Source of the DNA: Melioribacteraceae bacterium
GTDB taxonomy: Bacteria; Bacteroidota; Ignavibacteria; Ignavibacteriales; Melioribacteraceae
Length of the DNA stretch: 17,959 bases
Reading direction: 5' to 3'
Assembly: GCA_027858595.1 (NCBI GenBank)
Contig: JAQICK010000031.1
Location: 1 to 17,959, forward strand
The notes beneath the pieces are model-generated. The model made no database searches, was not told where the DNA came from, and worked only from the letters and a program-made list of their open reading frames with translations. Below are positions 7,544 to 15,927 of this stretch, piece by piece (position 1 is the first letter of the stretch; each line of letters opens with the position of its first letter). The translations under genes were made by a program, and so were the position numbers.

Positions 7544-8902
7544 ATGAATCTTATGAAAAATGGACACATATTAATAACTGATGATGACCAAACTCTTTGC
7601 TATCTTTTAAAGGAAGAGCTTATCAACGAAGGGTACGAAGTTGATATTACCTTTGATGGAAAGTATGCAATAGAAAATTTGAAGAAAAAGACTTACGATT
7701 TATTATTGCTCGATCTTGAAATGACAGATGTTCAAGGGGAAGAGGTTCTTAAATACACAAAAGAAAATCATCCAACTCTACAGGTTATTGTCCTTACCGC
7801 GAAAACCGAAATTAGAACAGCGATTCAGTGCATTAAAGACGGTGCTTATGATTTTATTACTAAACCATACGAATTTGGACAATTATTAGTTATAATTGAA
7901 CGTGCACTAGAGCATAAAGGTTTAATTATAAAAAATGAAATTTTAACCTCTAAAGTTGATAGAGTAACTTCGCATTCAATAATTGGAGAAAGCACTACTA
8001 TAAGAGAAGTTCTTTCGTTTGCAGAAAGAGCAGCAAAATCGGATTCTAATATTTTATTAGAAGGCGATACAGGTACAGGTAAAGAACTTTTTGCAGAGTT
8101 TGTGCATAAACATTCAAATAGAGATAGTAAGCCTTTTGTAGCTATTAATTGTGCCTCTCTGCCAGATGCTTTGTTTGAGAGCGAACTCTTTGGACACGAA
8201 AAGGGTGCATTTACTGATGCAAAAACCTCGAAGCAAGGTCTTGTTGAGATGGCAAATGGTGGAACCCTTTTTCTAGATGAAATTGGTGAATTAAGTTTAG
8301 CAATTCAGCCAAAGCTTTTACGTTTTCTTGAGAATGGTGAGTTCAGGCGTGTAGGTGGAGTAACAAATCTTTCTTCTGATGTTAGGGTAATTGGAGCAAC
8401 AAATAAAAATTTGATGGAAGAAGCTGATAAAAAGAATTTTAGACGAGATCTTCTTTTTCGCCTAAATGTTATTACGTTAACCATTCCTCCATTAAACAAA
8501 AGAGGGAACGACGTTCTTCTGTTGGCTAAATATTTTCTACATAAAAAATCGTCTGTTCACTCAAAAAAACATCTCTCAAAAGATTCTGAAAATGTATTAA
8601 TGAAATACTCTTTTCCTGGAAACGTAAGAGAGTTGGAACATATAATTGAGCGTTCTTTAATTTTTTCGGAATACGATGAAATTAATCCTAAAGATTTAAA
8701 CATTCAAGATGTAGGGGGCGGCGATGATGCACTTTACTACAGCGAAAATATGGATGTATTAAGTTTAGACCAGTTAGAAGAAATACATATTAAACAAATT
8801 TTAGATGCAAATGACTGGAATAGAGAAATTACAGCAAGAGTTTTAGGAATTAGTCAAAAAACACTTTACACTAAAATTCGAAAATATAATCTTTCTAAAT
8901 AG
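7544..8902 (+). CDS. NtrC-family sigma-54-type response regulator with GAFTDA loop
   Basis: The 452-residue regulator has three domains. The receiver (about 8-125) has a DDD pocket at 13-15, phosphoaccepting D57, T85 and K107-P108. The AAA+ domain (about 145-380) has Walker A GDTGTGK (174-180), Walker B LFLDE (242-246) and the arginine-finger segment FRRDLLFRL (299-307). The Fis-type helix-turn-helix (about 423-450) carries NREITARVLGISQKTLYTKI. It should use ATP to open sigma-54 RNA polymerase when phosphorylated. The loop that touches sigma-54 reads GAFTDA (221-226) in place of GAFTGA, and the codon is clearly GAT. A second ATG three codons in (7553) is an equally possible start. The sensorless kinase follows 22 bases downstream and is the likely partner. 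I found no sigma-54 promoter in the window, so targets are probably elsewhere. Confidence 0.93.
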   Translation: MNLMKNGHILITDDDQTLCYLLKEELINEGYEVDITFDGKYAIENLKKKTYDLLLLDLEMTDVQGEEVLKYTKENHPTLQVIVLTAKTEIRTAIQCIKDGAYDFITKPYEFGQLLVIIERALEHKGLIIKNEILTSKVDRVTSHSIIGESTTIREVLSFAERAAKSDSNILLEGDTGTGKELFAEFVHKHSNRDSKPFVAINCASLPDALFESELFGHEKGAFTDAKTSKQGLVEMANGGTLFLDEIGELSLAIQPKLLRFLENGEFRRVGGVTNLSSDVRVIGATNKNLMEEADKKNFRRDLLFRLNVITLTIPPLNKRGNDVLLLAKYFLHKKSSVHSKKHLSKDSENVLMKYSFPGNVRELEHIIERSLIFSEYDEINPKDLNIQDVGGGDDALYYSENMDVLSLDQLEEIHIKQILDANDWNREITARVLGISQKTLYTKIRKYNLSK

Positions 8903-8924
8903 ACTTTTATATTTGGGATTCTAA

Positions 8925-9977
8925 ATGTCTAAAAAGTTCAACAAATCATATTTATCATCTCATCTTAAGCAATCAATTCATGATTTAAATAATATCTATA
9001 CAACAAGCATAAACACAACTAATATTTTAGAAAAACTTATTTCAGAAAATATAGAAGCGGCAAAATTAGTAGCAACAATAAAATCTAATTCCTTAAGAGC
9101 TGTTGATATTATCAACACATTAGAGGTGAACTCAATAAAACAAAAAAGAAATATTGAGTTAGTTGATATAGCTAAAGATCTAGAATCAACTATAAAAACC
9201 ACGTTGGCTAAAAACATTAAATTAAAATTCAAATTTGGAAAAGAACCGAATAAGGTTTTGGCAAATTACACAGATTTGTATAGAGTTTTTCTGAACTTAA
9301 TTGTAAATGCTATTGAATCTATTGGGAATTCTGGTTCTATAATGTTCTCAGTAAAAAATAGCAGAAAAAAGGATGAACTTTTAATTTCTATTAAAGATAC
9401 GGGAGTTGGCATTCCATCACGGAAGTTAAAAAACATTTTTGAAGAAGGGTACAGCACAAAAAAATCAAATTCAAATTCCGGACTTGGATTATCAATTGTT
9501 AAAAAAATAATTAATGAACATAACGGAAGTATTGAAGTGCTTAGTGAGTTAAAAAGGGGAACAGAATTTATTATCACTCTGCCTGCAAGTGAGAAAACTG
9601 TAATTGACAAAGACTCTACCGTTTCTTCAAAAATATTATTAGCCGATGACGACCAAGTGATTCTTGAGCTATTTTCAGATTTGTTGATATCCTATAATTA
9701 CAAAGTTGTTACTGCCTCTGACGGCAAAAGTGCATTAAACAAATTCAAGAAAGGTCGCTTTGACTTAGTAATAGTTGACAAAACAATGCCGGAACTTGAT
9801 GGTGTGGAATGTATTAGTCAAATTAGGAAAAAGGATTTGTTGGTGCCAATAATTTTAACTACAGGTTCTCAGGAAGCAATTGAAAAAGATTATTCAAAAG
9901 TTAATATTAATTACAAAATTAAAAAACCTTGGAGTTTTGAAAGCATGCTCAAAGTTATCCAAACGTTACTTAATTAG
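8925..9977 (+). CDS. sensorless soluble hybrid histidine kinase with C-terminal receiver
   Basis: The 350-residue kinase starts directly with its dimerisation helix: H19 in the IHDLNN motif is the likely phosphoacceptor, only 18 residues from the start. The ATPase domain (about 75-225) has N124 and N128, DTGVG (158-162) and GLGLS (186-190). A receiver (about 235-350) follows with DDD (241-243), phosphoaccepting D285 and K334-P335. There is no PAS, GAF, HAMP or membrane segment, so input must come from a partner protein. It sits 22 bases after the sigma-54-type regulator gene on the same strand and is probably co-transcribed and cognate. It converges on the receiver-dimerisation-domain gene with a four-base stop overlap. 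The H box is weaker than in its neighbours, but all kinase motifs are present. Confidence 0.88.
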   Translation: MSKKFNKSYLSSHLKQSIHDLNNIYTTSINTTNILEKLISENIEAAKLVATIKSNSLRAVDIINTLEVNSIKQKRNIELVDIAKDLESTIKTTLAKNIKLKFKFGKEPNKVLANYTDLYRVFLNLIVNAIESIGNSGSIMFSVKNSRKKDELLISIKDTGVGIPSRKLKNIFEEGYSTKKSNSNSGLGLSIVKKIINEHNGSIEVLSELKRGTEFIITLPASEKTVIDKDSTVSSKILLADDDQVILELFSDLLISYNYKVVTASDGKSALNKFKKGRFDLVIVDKTMPELDGVECISQIRKKDLLVPIILTTGSQEAIEKDYSKVNINYKIKKPWSFESMLKVIQTLLN

Positions 9978-10651
9978 TTCTTTTTGTCCTTGCCATTAGA
10001 TAACTCAACAAGCTTAACATCATTCACCCAATCTGCAAGAACCGGCGTTTTAATTGAACTTAACTTATCTAACACTGAAATAATATCGCGTGTTGCATCT
10101 TCAATAAAGCCAATTCGTTTTTTTATTACGTCTTTGTTTACTTCGTCTTTTCCAAGCTCTCTATTAACTGCTGCAGTAGATAAATTTATTAAAGTAAGGG
10201 GTTGTTTAATTTCGTGATTTGCAGTTGAAACAGTTGCTGAAAATGTACTTACTTTTTCAAACTCTAACATAACCTTTTGTGATTCACTGAATCTAAGAGC
10301 CGCCTTAACTCTTGCAATAAGTTCAACTCTATTAAATGGTTTTTTTACATAGTCAAAAGCACCAGCTAAAAATCCTTCTTTTAAATCTTCAGCCTCAGTT
10401 AAAGCAGTAACTAAAATTATTGGAATGTTTTTGGTAGTCTTGGAATCGGTTAGTACTTTGCAAACCTCAAAGCCAGACATACCAGGCATCATTACATCCA
10501 ATAAAATAATATCGGGGGCAGCTTCTTCTGCAATGTCTATGCATGTTTGACCGTCGTAGGCTTTTAGAACATCGTAGCCTTCTCGTTTTAATCTGTCTTC
10601 TAAAACAAAAACATTATCCTTTTGGTCATCTACAACTAAAACTCTTTTCAT
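9974..10651 (-). CDS. response regulator fused to a lone histidine-kinase dimerisation (HisKA) domain
   Basis: The protein is 225 residues. The receiver (1-120) is intact: D8 and D9, phosphoaccepting D52, T82 and K104-P105. After a short helical linker, residues about 125-200 form a complete two-helix dimerisation/phosphotransfer domain with the H box NHEIKQPL (H146). The remaining 25 residues (200-225) are far too short for an ATPase domain, and none of the N, G1 or G2 boxes is present. It therefore cannot phosphorylate itself. It may take phosphate from a partner kinase on D52 and H146, act as a phosphotransfer protein, or pair with another kinase's catalytic domain. It overlaps the large hybrid kinase by the ATGA junction at 10648-10651, so the two are translationally coupled and very likely partners. 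Its stop overlaps the convergent sensorless kinase gene. Confidence 0.88.
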   Translation of the reverse strand: MKRVLVVDDQKDNVFVLEDRLKREGYDVLKAYDGQTCIDIAEEAAPDIILLDVMMPGMSGFEVCKVLTDSKTTKNIPIILVTALTEAEDLKEGFLAGAFDYVKKPFNRVELIARVKAALRFSESQKVMLEFEKVSTFSATVSTANHEIKQPLTLINLSTAAVNRELGKDEVNKDVIKKRIGFIEDATRDIISVLDKLSSIKTPVLADWVNDVKLVELSNGKDKKN

Positions 10652-13600
10652 ATATTTTGGGTTCTCTTTTGAATAGCTTGTTGAATTTTAAATGAAAGCG
10701 TTGAAGCATTTACTGGTTTTGTAATTAAATCATCGAATCCACTATTTTTAATTATGCTAATATCATCCAACATTGCTTGTGCTGTAATTGCATAGACAGT
10801 TAGATGTTTTGTCTTTTCATTTGTTCTAATTTTTTTTACTGTTTCAAATCCATCCATAACTGGCATCATAATATCTAACAAAATTAAATCTGGAGTATAA
10901 TCTTTTAAAGTGCTCAAACACTCTAAGCCGTTATTTGAGTATGACACATCACACCCAATATTCTGAAGTATTTCGCCAACGGTAAATTGAGTGTCTTTAT
11001 CATCATCAACAACTAAAACATTAAACCGACTTGTAGTCATTGTAGTTGCACTGCTAGTTTCCACAACTTTTTCTATTTGTGAAGTTACACTTTTTTTTAT
11101 TTTTTTTGTTAATGATATCTGTTGACTAAGTAGTGCAAAAACCTCTTCGTTAGAAATTGAATATTTTGCACTTAACGAGAGCCAATTATTCTTCATAAAA
11201 GCTAAGTTCTCGTTAATCATTTTTTGATTAATAAAAATCAAAATAGGTGTGTTTTTTGACTTCAGTTTATTCCATATTGTAGTATCAAACAAGCTTGCAT
11301 CTATTATGGATAGGTCAAATTCTGAATTAATGCCTTTGGAAAAATTTGGACCTAATTTAGTTTTTGCTATTGAAAAAGTTCTATCCAGCTTAGAAATGCT
11401 CTCTTCAATTTCGTTATGGTAATTACTAATTATTTGCACAGATTTAACTTCGTTATATTGTATATCAAATAATTCTATTAATTTTTGCAAATATTCAAAA
11501 TCATTAAAGTCAGCAATAAAATCAGCAAATAGTTGTGAATAGAAAACATTGTTTGCTTTGTTTTGGAATAAGACAAACAAAGCTATGTCTTTAGATTTCT
11601 TATTCTCCTTCAGTTGATATATTAGCTCCCACTCGCTAGCCGAGTTTACACTAAGGTTCAACACTATTCCGTCTATTGATGTTTGTTCTAGTTGGTTAAT
11701 TACATCAGCACCAGCGTTACTTTCAATTACATCAAAATCGTTCTTTCCAAAGTAGTTAAGAATTTCTTGGTTGCTTTCTTCTTCGTTTTGAAGAATTACA
11801 ATTCTCTTTGTTTCTTGCTCCGAGTTAGCAATGCTGTTTTTGTGCTGTAGGTTTTTATTAATGGTAAATTTTTCTAAAATAACATTGCTTAACTTTACAG
11901 AAAAAGTAGTTCCACTCGAGTTGTTTCCTGAGACAAGAATTTCGCCACCAAGCAGTTCAACATATTTTTTGCAAATTGCCAAACCTAACCCTGCACCCTG
12001 ATACTTTCGAGACGAAGTATAATCTACTTGTTCAAATTCATTAAATATTCTTTTCTTCTCTTCGTCCGAGATGCCAATGCCAGTATCAATAACATCAATT
12101 CTAAGTGAAATATTATCAATAATTGTGAGTAAAATCTTAATTCCACCAACATCAGTAAATTTTATGGCATTACTAAGAAGATTTAATAATATTTGTTCTA
12201 ACTTATGTCTATCAGAATTGATTAATAAATCAAAATTGCTATCGAGCGTTATCTCAAAGTTTAAGCCCTTTTCTGTAACTAGAGGTTCCATTGCATTGTA
12301 GATATCAAGTGTAAACTCACTTAAAACAAAATTAGATTTTATAACATCAAACTTGCCAGATTCAATTTTTGAGAACTCAAGAATATTATTAATCATTGAA
12401 AGTAGTTTTTTGCCATTGCGTAAAACAATTTTTAATCTATCTTTTGTTTTAGGAAATGTTGATGAGTCCTCTGAAATTAACTCCGTTAAACCAAGTATAG
12501 AATTCAGTGGTGTTCTCAATTCATGAGACATATTTGCCAAAAATTGAGATTTAACATGTGAAAGTTCAACGGCTTTTCCCCGTTGCTTTTCTAATTCTTC
12601 TGCTTGGGTTTTAAATTCTTGATGCAAGTTGAGTAATTCAGAATTTTGGTTAGATATCTGCAAGTTTTGCTTGTGATATTCTTCGTTAAGAAGACGCAAT
12701 TCATTAACTAAGTTCTCAAGTTGCTCAAACGAGAGGGCACTATTTAATCCAACCGCCAATTGGTATTTAATTTTATTTAAATAATGGATTGGTGATTTAC
12801 TTGGTACATGCTCACATGCTAATTCAATAATTCCTAAAATAGTGTTGTTAAAAATAATTGGCATAATTAGAAGATATTTAATTTTTATTTCAGCCAATCC
12901 AGTTTTTATAACGGGGGAATTATCATCAAAGGTTAACTCAACAGTCTTTTTATTATCTAGTACATCCGAATAAGTTTTCTCAGTGTCATTCTGATAAAGT
13001 ACAGATTGGCTTATTCCATATTTAGAAATAGGTTTTACATTTTGTTTCTCAACTAGATAGAATACACCAAACAAAACACTTGTTGTTGTGATAATTTTTT
13101 CAAGTACGGTATCTGTCAACTCTTTTAAAATTGGAGTTTTGTTTATAATTGTAATTAATTCACTATACTCTCGTTCGGATTTTTCGTTTAGTTGAATATG
13201 CTCTAGCATATCATTAAATACTTTTCCAAGATTTCCAAGTTCGTCATTTGATAGTATTTTAACTCTATGAGATAAATCTCCGCCAACTGTAATTCTTGTG
13301 GCCTCACTTAAAAGAGAAATTTGCTTTCTAATTTTTGTTGTAAACAGAAGAACAAAAATAAGCGAGAGCAGTACACCTGTAGATGCTATTGTTAGTGTTA
13401 TCGATTGCATCTTCCCACGAAATTCCGCCAAGTCAGTAGGAACTGTAAAAACAATAAATTGAAGTGGGTCCTTTGAAAAAATTAAAAATTCTGGTGTGTA
13501 ACTATTTGCAAAAAAATCAACGTTATCAATTTCTTTGTAAAAGATGGTAGGGTTTTGTGGGAAAACTTTCTTGTTTACTACCTCAATTAGACTCGGATAG

Positions 13601-14133
13601 TAAACTTCATTTTGTAATTTATTTGATGAAATATATGGAGTTTTGTCGATTATTAAAACAACTTCAGCACGTACTTTTTCACTTAATGTATTTAACATCT
13701 GCTCATTTATTACTTTTCCATAAAAGAAAGCTTCTTTTTCGTTATTCTGATAATACTTTAATATTATGTTTGGATATTTAATTAGAAAATCATCAAAAGA
13801 ATTAGCAAATAAAGCTCTGTTTATATTACTGCTATATGCAAATCGGTTAGAAACAATTTCACTGTTCTCATCTATTGTAATAATAAAATCTAATGCGTCT
13901 AACCTTAAAGGAGAAAAGTTTTTCTCTTCAGTTATTTCATATAGTTCGTTGTCAAGAGAAGCCACCAAGTTTTGAAAGGCAAGGTTAAAATCAGTGGTTG
14001 AATTTAGTAAGGTTTTTGAATGTTGGTTTTTAAGAAGAGAAGTTGTAGTTGAATAATAGACAAAAGTGGATGACAATGAAATAATAACAATTACGCTAAA
14101 GGTAATTAATAAAAGTCTAACATTAATTTTCAT
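10648..14133 (-). CDS. large membrane hybrid histidine kinase with HAMP, GAF, two pseudo-receivers and a C-terminal receiver
   Basis: The protein is 1161 residues. Domains in order: TM1 (about 7-29); an extracytoplasmic sensor of about 210 residues, possibly Cache-like; TM2 (243-266); HAMP (267-320); GAF-like (about 325-465); coiled coil (468-525); dimerisation domain with H537 in SHELRTPL; ATPase domain with N651 and N655, DTGIG (683-687) and GAGLGL (713-718). Three receiver-like domains follow. The first (about 777-890) has QN for the acidic pair and N826 for the phosphoaccepting Asp. The second (about 897-1010) has SN for the pair and no conserved Lys, though D945 remains. The third (about 1036-1158) is intact with DDD, D1087 and K1139-P1140. 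Phosphate should flow from H537 to D1087. It is coupled by ATGA overlap to the receiver-HisKA gene. There is no visible ribosome binding site, and the 133-base leader is structured. Confidence 0.93.
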   Translation of the reverse strand: MKINVRLLLITFSVIVIISLSSTFVYYSTTTSLLKNQHSKTLLNSTTDFNLAFQNLVASLDNELYEITEEKNFSPLRLDALDFIITIDENSEIVSNRFAYSSNINRALFANSFDDFLIKYPNIILKYYQNNEKEAFFYGKVINEQMLNTLSEKVRAEVVLIIDKTPYISSNKLQNEVYYPSLIEVVNKKVFPQNPTIFYKEIDNVDFFANSYTPEFLIFSKDPLQFIVFTVPTDLAEFRGKMQSITLTIASTGVLLSLIFVLLFTTKIRKQISLLSEATRITVGGDLSHRVKILSNDELGNLGKVFNDMLEHIQLNEKSEREYSELITIINKTPILKELTDTVLEKIITTTSVLFGVFYLVEKQNVKPISKYGISQSVLYQNDTEKTYSDVLDNKKTVELTFDDNSPVIKTGLAEIKIKYLLIMPIIFNNTILGIIELACEHVPSKSPIHYLNKIKYQLAVGLNSALSFEQLENLVNELRLLNEEYHKQNLQISNQNSELLNLHQEFKTQAEELEKQRGKAVELSHVKSQFLANMSHELRTPLNSILGLTELISEDSSTFPKTKDRLKIVLRNGKKLLSMINNILEFSKIESGKFDVIKSNFVLSEFTLDIYNAMEPLVTEKGLNFEITLDSNFDLLINSDRHKLEQILLNLLSNAIKFTDVGGIKILLTIIDNISLRIDVIDTGIGISDEEKKRIFNEFEQVDYTSSRKYQGAGLGLAICKKYVELLGGEILVSGNNSSGTTFSVKLSNVILEKFTINKNLQHKNSIANSEQETKRIVILQNEEESNQEILNYFGKNDFDVIESNAGADVINQLEQTSIDGIVLNLSVNSASEWELIYQLKENKKSKDIALFVLFQNKANNVFYSQLFADFIADFNDFEYLQKLIELFDIQYNEVKSVQIISNYHNEIEESISKLDRTFSIAKTKLGPNFSKGINSEFDLSIIDASLFDTTIWNKLKSKNTPILIFINQKMINENLAFMKNNWLSLSAKYSISNEEVFALLSQQISLTKKIKKSVTSQIEKVVETSSATTMTTSRFNVLVVDDDKDTQFTVGEILQNIGCDVSYSNNGLECLSTLKDYTPDLILLDIMMPVMDGFETVKKIRTNEKTKHLTVYAITAQAMLDDISIIKNSGFDDLITKPVNASTLSFKIQQAIQKRTQNI

Positions 14134-14266
14134 TTTCTTATAATTCTATATTTTTGCCATAAATTGTCCCGAGTCTTTTTGCCGGGATGAAACTCGCAAT
14201 TATAATAATTCACTAGTGCGTAAATCCTTTTGCATACTAGTTTTATTTCACAATTTTTTGAAAAAA
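14134..14266 (-). promoter_or_regulatory. structured leader between the lone receiver gene and the large hybrid kinase gene
   Basis: The 133-base gap is the only long spacer in the minus-strand run. It has two structured parts. ACTAGTGC (14212-14219) pairs with GCATACTAGT (14232-14241), leaving a two-base bulge. Nearer the kinase start, TCCCG (14167-14171) can pair with CGGGA (14183-14187), and CGAGT (14170-14174) with ACTCG (14192-14196). These two stems share bases and exclude each other. On the minus strand none is followed by a T-run, so simple termination is unlikely. The gap may hold the kinase promoter or a switchable leader. No known riboswitch consensus was recognised. Confidence 0.4.
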
Positions 14267-14659
14267 TTAAATTGCCTGGTTTTCGGCATGTTCAGATGAT
14301 TTTTTTTGTAAAACGCGTCTAGTAGTTAAAAGAAGTTTGTCAAATTTATAAGCTTTTAAAATATACTCATCAACTCCAAACTTAGCCGCTTTAACTGCAC
14401 TTTCAACATCTGAATTGGCGGTCTGCACAATAATTTTAATATCCGTATCCTTTTTTCTAACTTCGGATAGTAGCTCAAATCCATCTTTCCCAGGCATTTT
14501 TAAATCTAATAATATCAAATTAACATCGGATGAATTAATATACTCGAGAGCATCTGAAACATTAGTAACAAAGTGGGTGTAGTAGCCAATCTCATTCAAA
14601 TCTTCCGAAAGAGTTGCACATAATTTTATATCGTCGTCAACTATTAATATTGAATTCAC
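14267..14659 (-). CDS. single-domain response regulator (lone receiver)
   Basis: The 130-residue protein is a receiver with no output domain: DDD (8-10), phosphoaccepting D52 in LILLDLKMPG, T80, and K102. The proline that normally follows this lysine is alanine (LKAYKF), which removes the usual cis peptide bond and may alter phosphorylation or partner contact. It starts with GTG two bases after the secretin stop, with GAGG seven bases before the GTG (inside the secretin gene), so it belongs to the platform operon. It probably acts by binding a protein, such as a platform component or motor, or as a phosphate intermediate for the large hybrid kinase encoded next on the same strand. The last 13 residues are an unstructured tail. 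Confidence 0.9.
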   Translation of the reverse strand: MNSILIVDDDIKLCATLSEDLNEIGYYTHFVTNVSDALEYINSSDVNLILLDLKMPGKDGFELLSEVRKKDTDIKIIVQTANSDVESAVKAAKFGVDEYILKAYKFDKLLLTTRRVLQKKSSEHAENQAI

Positions 14660-14661
14660 AA

Positions 14662-15918
14662 CTAATCCTCAATCACTTCGGTATTTGCTTCATTTATTTC
14701 GCTATGAGCATTTTCTTTTTGAGTTTTAATGCTTTTTAAATAATTTTCATTTTCTAAAATAGTTTCTTTTAGCAATTCTTCTTTTTTCTTAGCAATTCTA
14801 TCTTTTAATGTAGGTACAATCTCTAGTTTAATTAAGATGATTATTTCTCTTTTAATTGTTGAAGTCTTATCAGATCCAGTTAAATATCTAATGCCGAATA
14901 CCCACCACGGCAAATCTTTTAAAAATGGGATGCCACTTCGAGTTACAATTTCTTCGTGTGTAAAAAGACCACCAATTATAGTCTCTTCTCCATCGAGCAT
15001 TAATACTTCCGTATTAGCAACAGTTTTTCTTATTTCGGTTGTAATCTCACCTGGGTCAGCCGAGCTTCGTTCTGCTTGAAGTTGTAGTAAAACATAATCG
15101 AGTCCATCTTCGGTGTACATGTATGGAGTAACCTCAATTATTGTTCCTGTAGAGTAAAATCTGTCAATTAAATTACCAGAAAAATCTCGTTCTTTAATTG
15201 AAATATCGGAACCTATTTGAATTCTACCAGTAGATTTATCGCGTACCGTAATATTTGGTCTTGCAATCAATTCCCCAAATCCGTTAGTTTCAAAAAACTT
15301 AAATGCACCAAGAACATCCCCAGTGAAATCACCGACCTCAAAAGAAGTTTTGTTGTCTGCAATAAATTCGTGAGGTGTTACAGTAGCAGAGCCTTCTACA
15401 GTTTGATCTTGAGTAAATGACGTTAATTTTGTGCCAAAACTTAAACCCGTTTTTTGAACAAGAAAATCCCAATTTATTCCTTGTTCTTTCAAATCAGTTA
15501 TATTTGCTTCAAAGAAAAGGGCAGATATCTTTACTTCACGAGAATTTATTCCTGCGTATATTTCGTCTGCTAATTTTGCTCCGGCTTGAGATTCTGGTTT
15601 AACTAAAATTACGTCAGCATCTTCTGTGTAGATCATATCGTGATAATTTACTATTATGTTAAGTGCACGCATATAGGGCATTCTAGTAATTTCAATTCCA
15701 ATAGGTTCTTTGTAACTACCAGATTGCATAATAGATTTGCCAGTATTTTTTTTGCTAACCTTGCTTAAAACATCTATTGCTTTATCAAAGGGAATATGCT
15801 CGGCTAGTGAGACAATTTCGTTTGGATTAACAAACTGACTTAACCTTTTCTCAATTTCTTTCTGGCCAAACAAAGATGATGCAAATAGTAATATTAGTAG
15901 TAGCGTTATCTTTTTCAT
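14662..15918 (-). CDS. short secretin, outer-membrane pore of a type IV pilus/type II secretion-like system
   Basis: This would be the outer-membrane channel subunit. The ATG at 15918 gives 418 residues and a clean signal peptide (MKKITLLLILLFASSLFGQ). A GTG three codons earlier is the alternative, and GAGTGA five bases before the ATG favours the ATG. Numbering from that GTG, residues about 35-112 resemble a single N0/STN domain. Residues 130-372 are the secretin core, including ARPNITV (222-228), GTIIEVTPYM (261-270), LQLQAERSS and the C-terminal hallmark ETIIGGLF...SGIPFLKDLPW (315-341), which precedes the final strands. PilQ and GspD are usually well above 600 residues; here the N1-N3 repeats are missing. 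A charged 50-residue tail ends the protein. It lies nine bases after the PilO-PilP fusion and two before a receiver gene. Confidence 0.88.
   Translation of the reverse strand: MKKITLLLILLFASSLFGQKEIEKRLSQFVNPNEIVSLAEHIPFDKAIDVLSKVSKKNTGKSIMQSGSYKEPIGIEITRMPYMRALNIIVNYHDMIYTEDADVILVKPESQAGAKLADEIYAGINSREVKISALFFEANITDLKEQGINWDFLVQKTGLSFGTKLTSFTQDQTVEGSATVTPHEFIADNKTSFEVGDFTGDVLGAFKFFETNGFGELIARPNITVRDKSTGRIQIGSDISIKERDFSGNLIDRFYSTGTIIEVTPYMYTEDGLDYVLLQLQAERSSADPGEITTEIRKTVANTEVLMLDGEETIIGGLFTHEEIVTRSGIPFLKDLPWWVFGIRYLTGSDKTSTIKREIIILIKLEIVPTLKDRIAKKKEELLKETILENENYLKSIKTQKENAHSEINEANTEVIED
14667..14670 (-). promoter_or_regulatory. ribosome binding site deciding the GTG start of the lone receiver
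   Basis: On the minus strand GAGG lies seven bases before the GTG at 14659 and sits inside the end of the secretin gene. It supports the unusual GTG start and suggests coupled translation from the secretin message. Confidence 0.5.
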
Positions 15919-15927
15919 TTTATTCAC

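Noticed and set aside
14170..14196. H-type pseudoknot in the kinase leader.
   Set aside because: The two stems have no spacer on the 3' side and only four bases to cross the other stem, so simultaneous pairing is sterically poor. Alternative stems are more likely.
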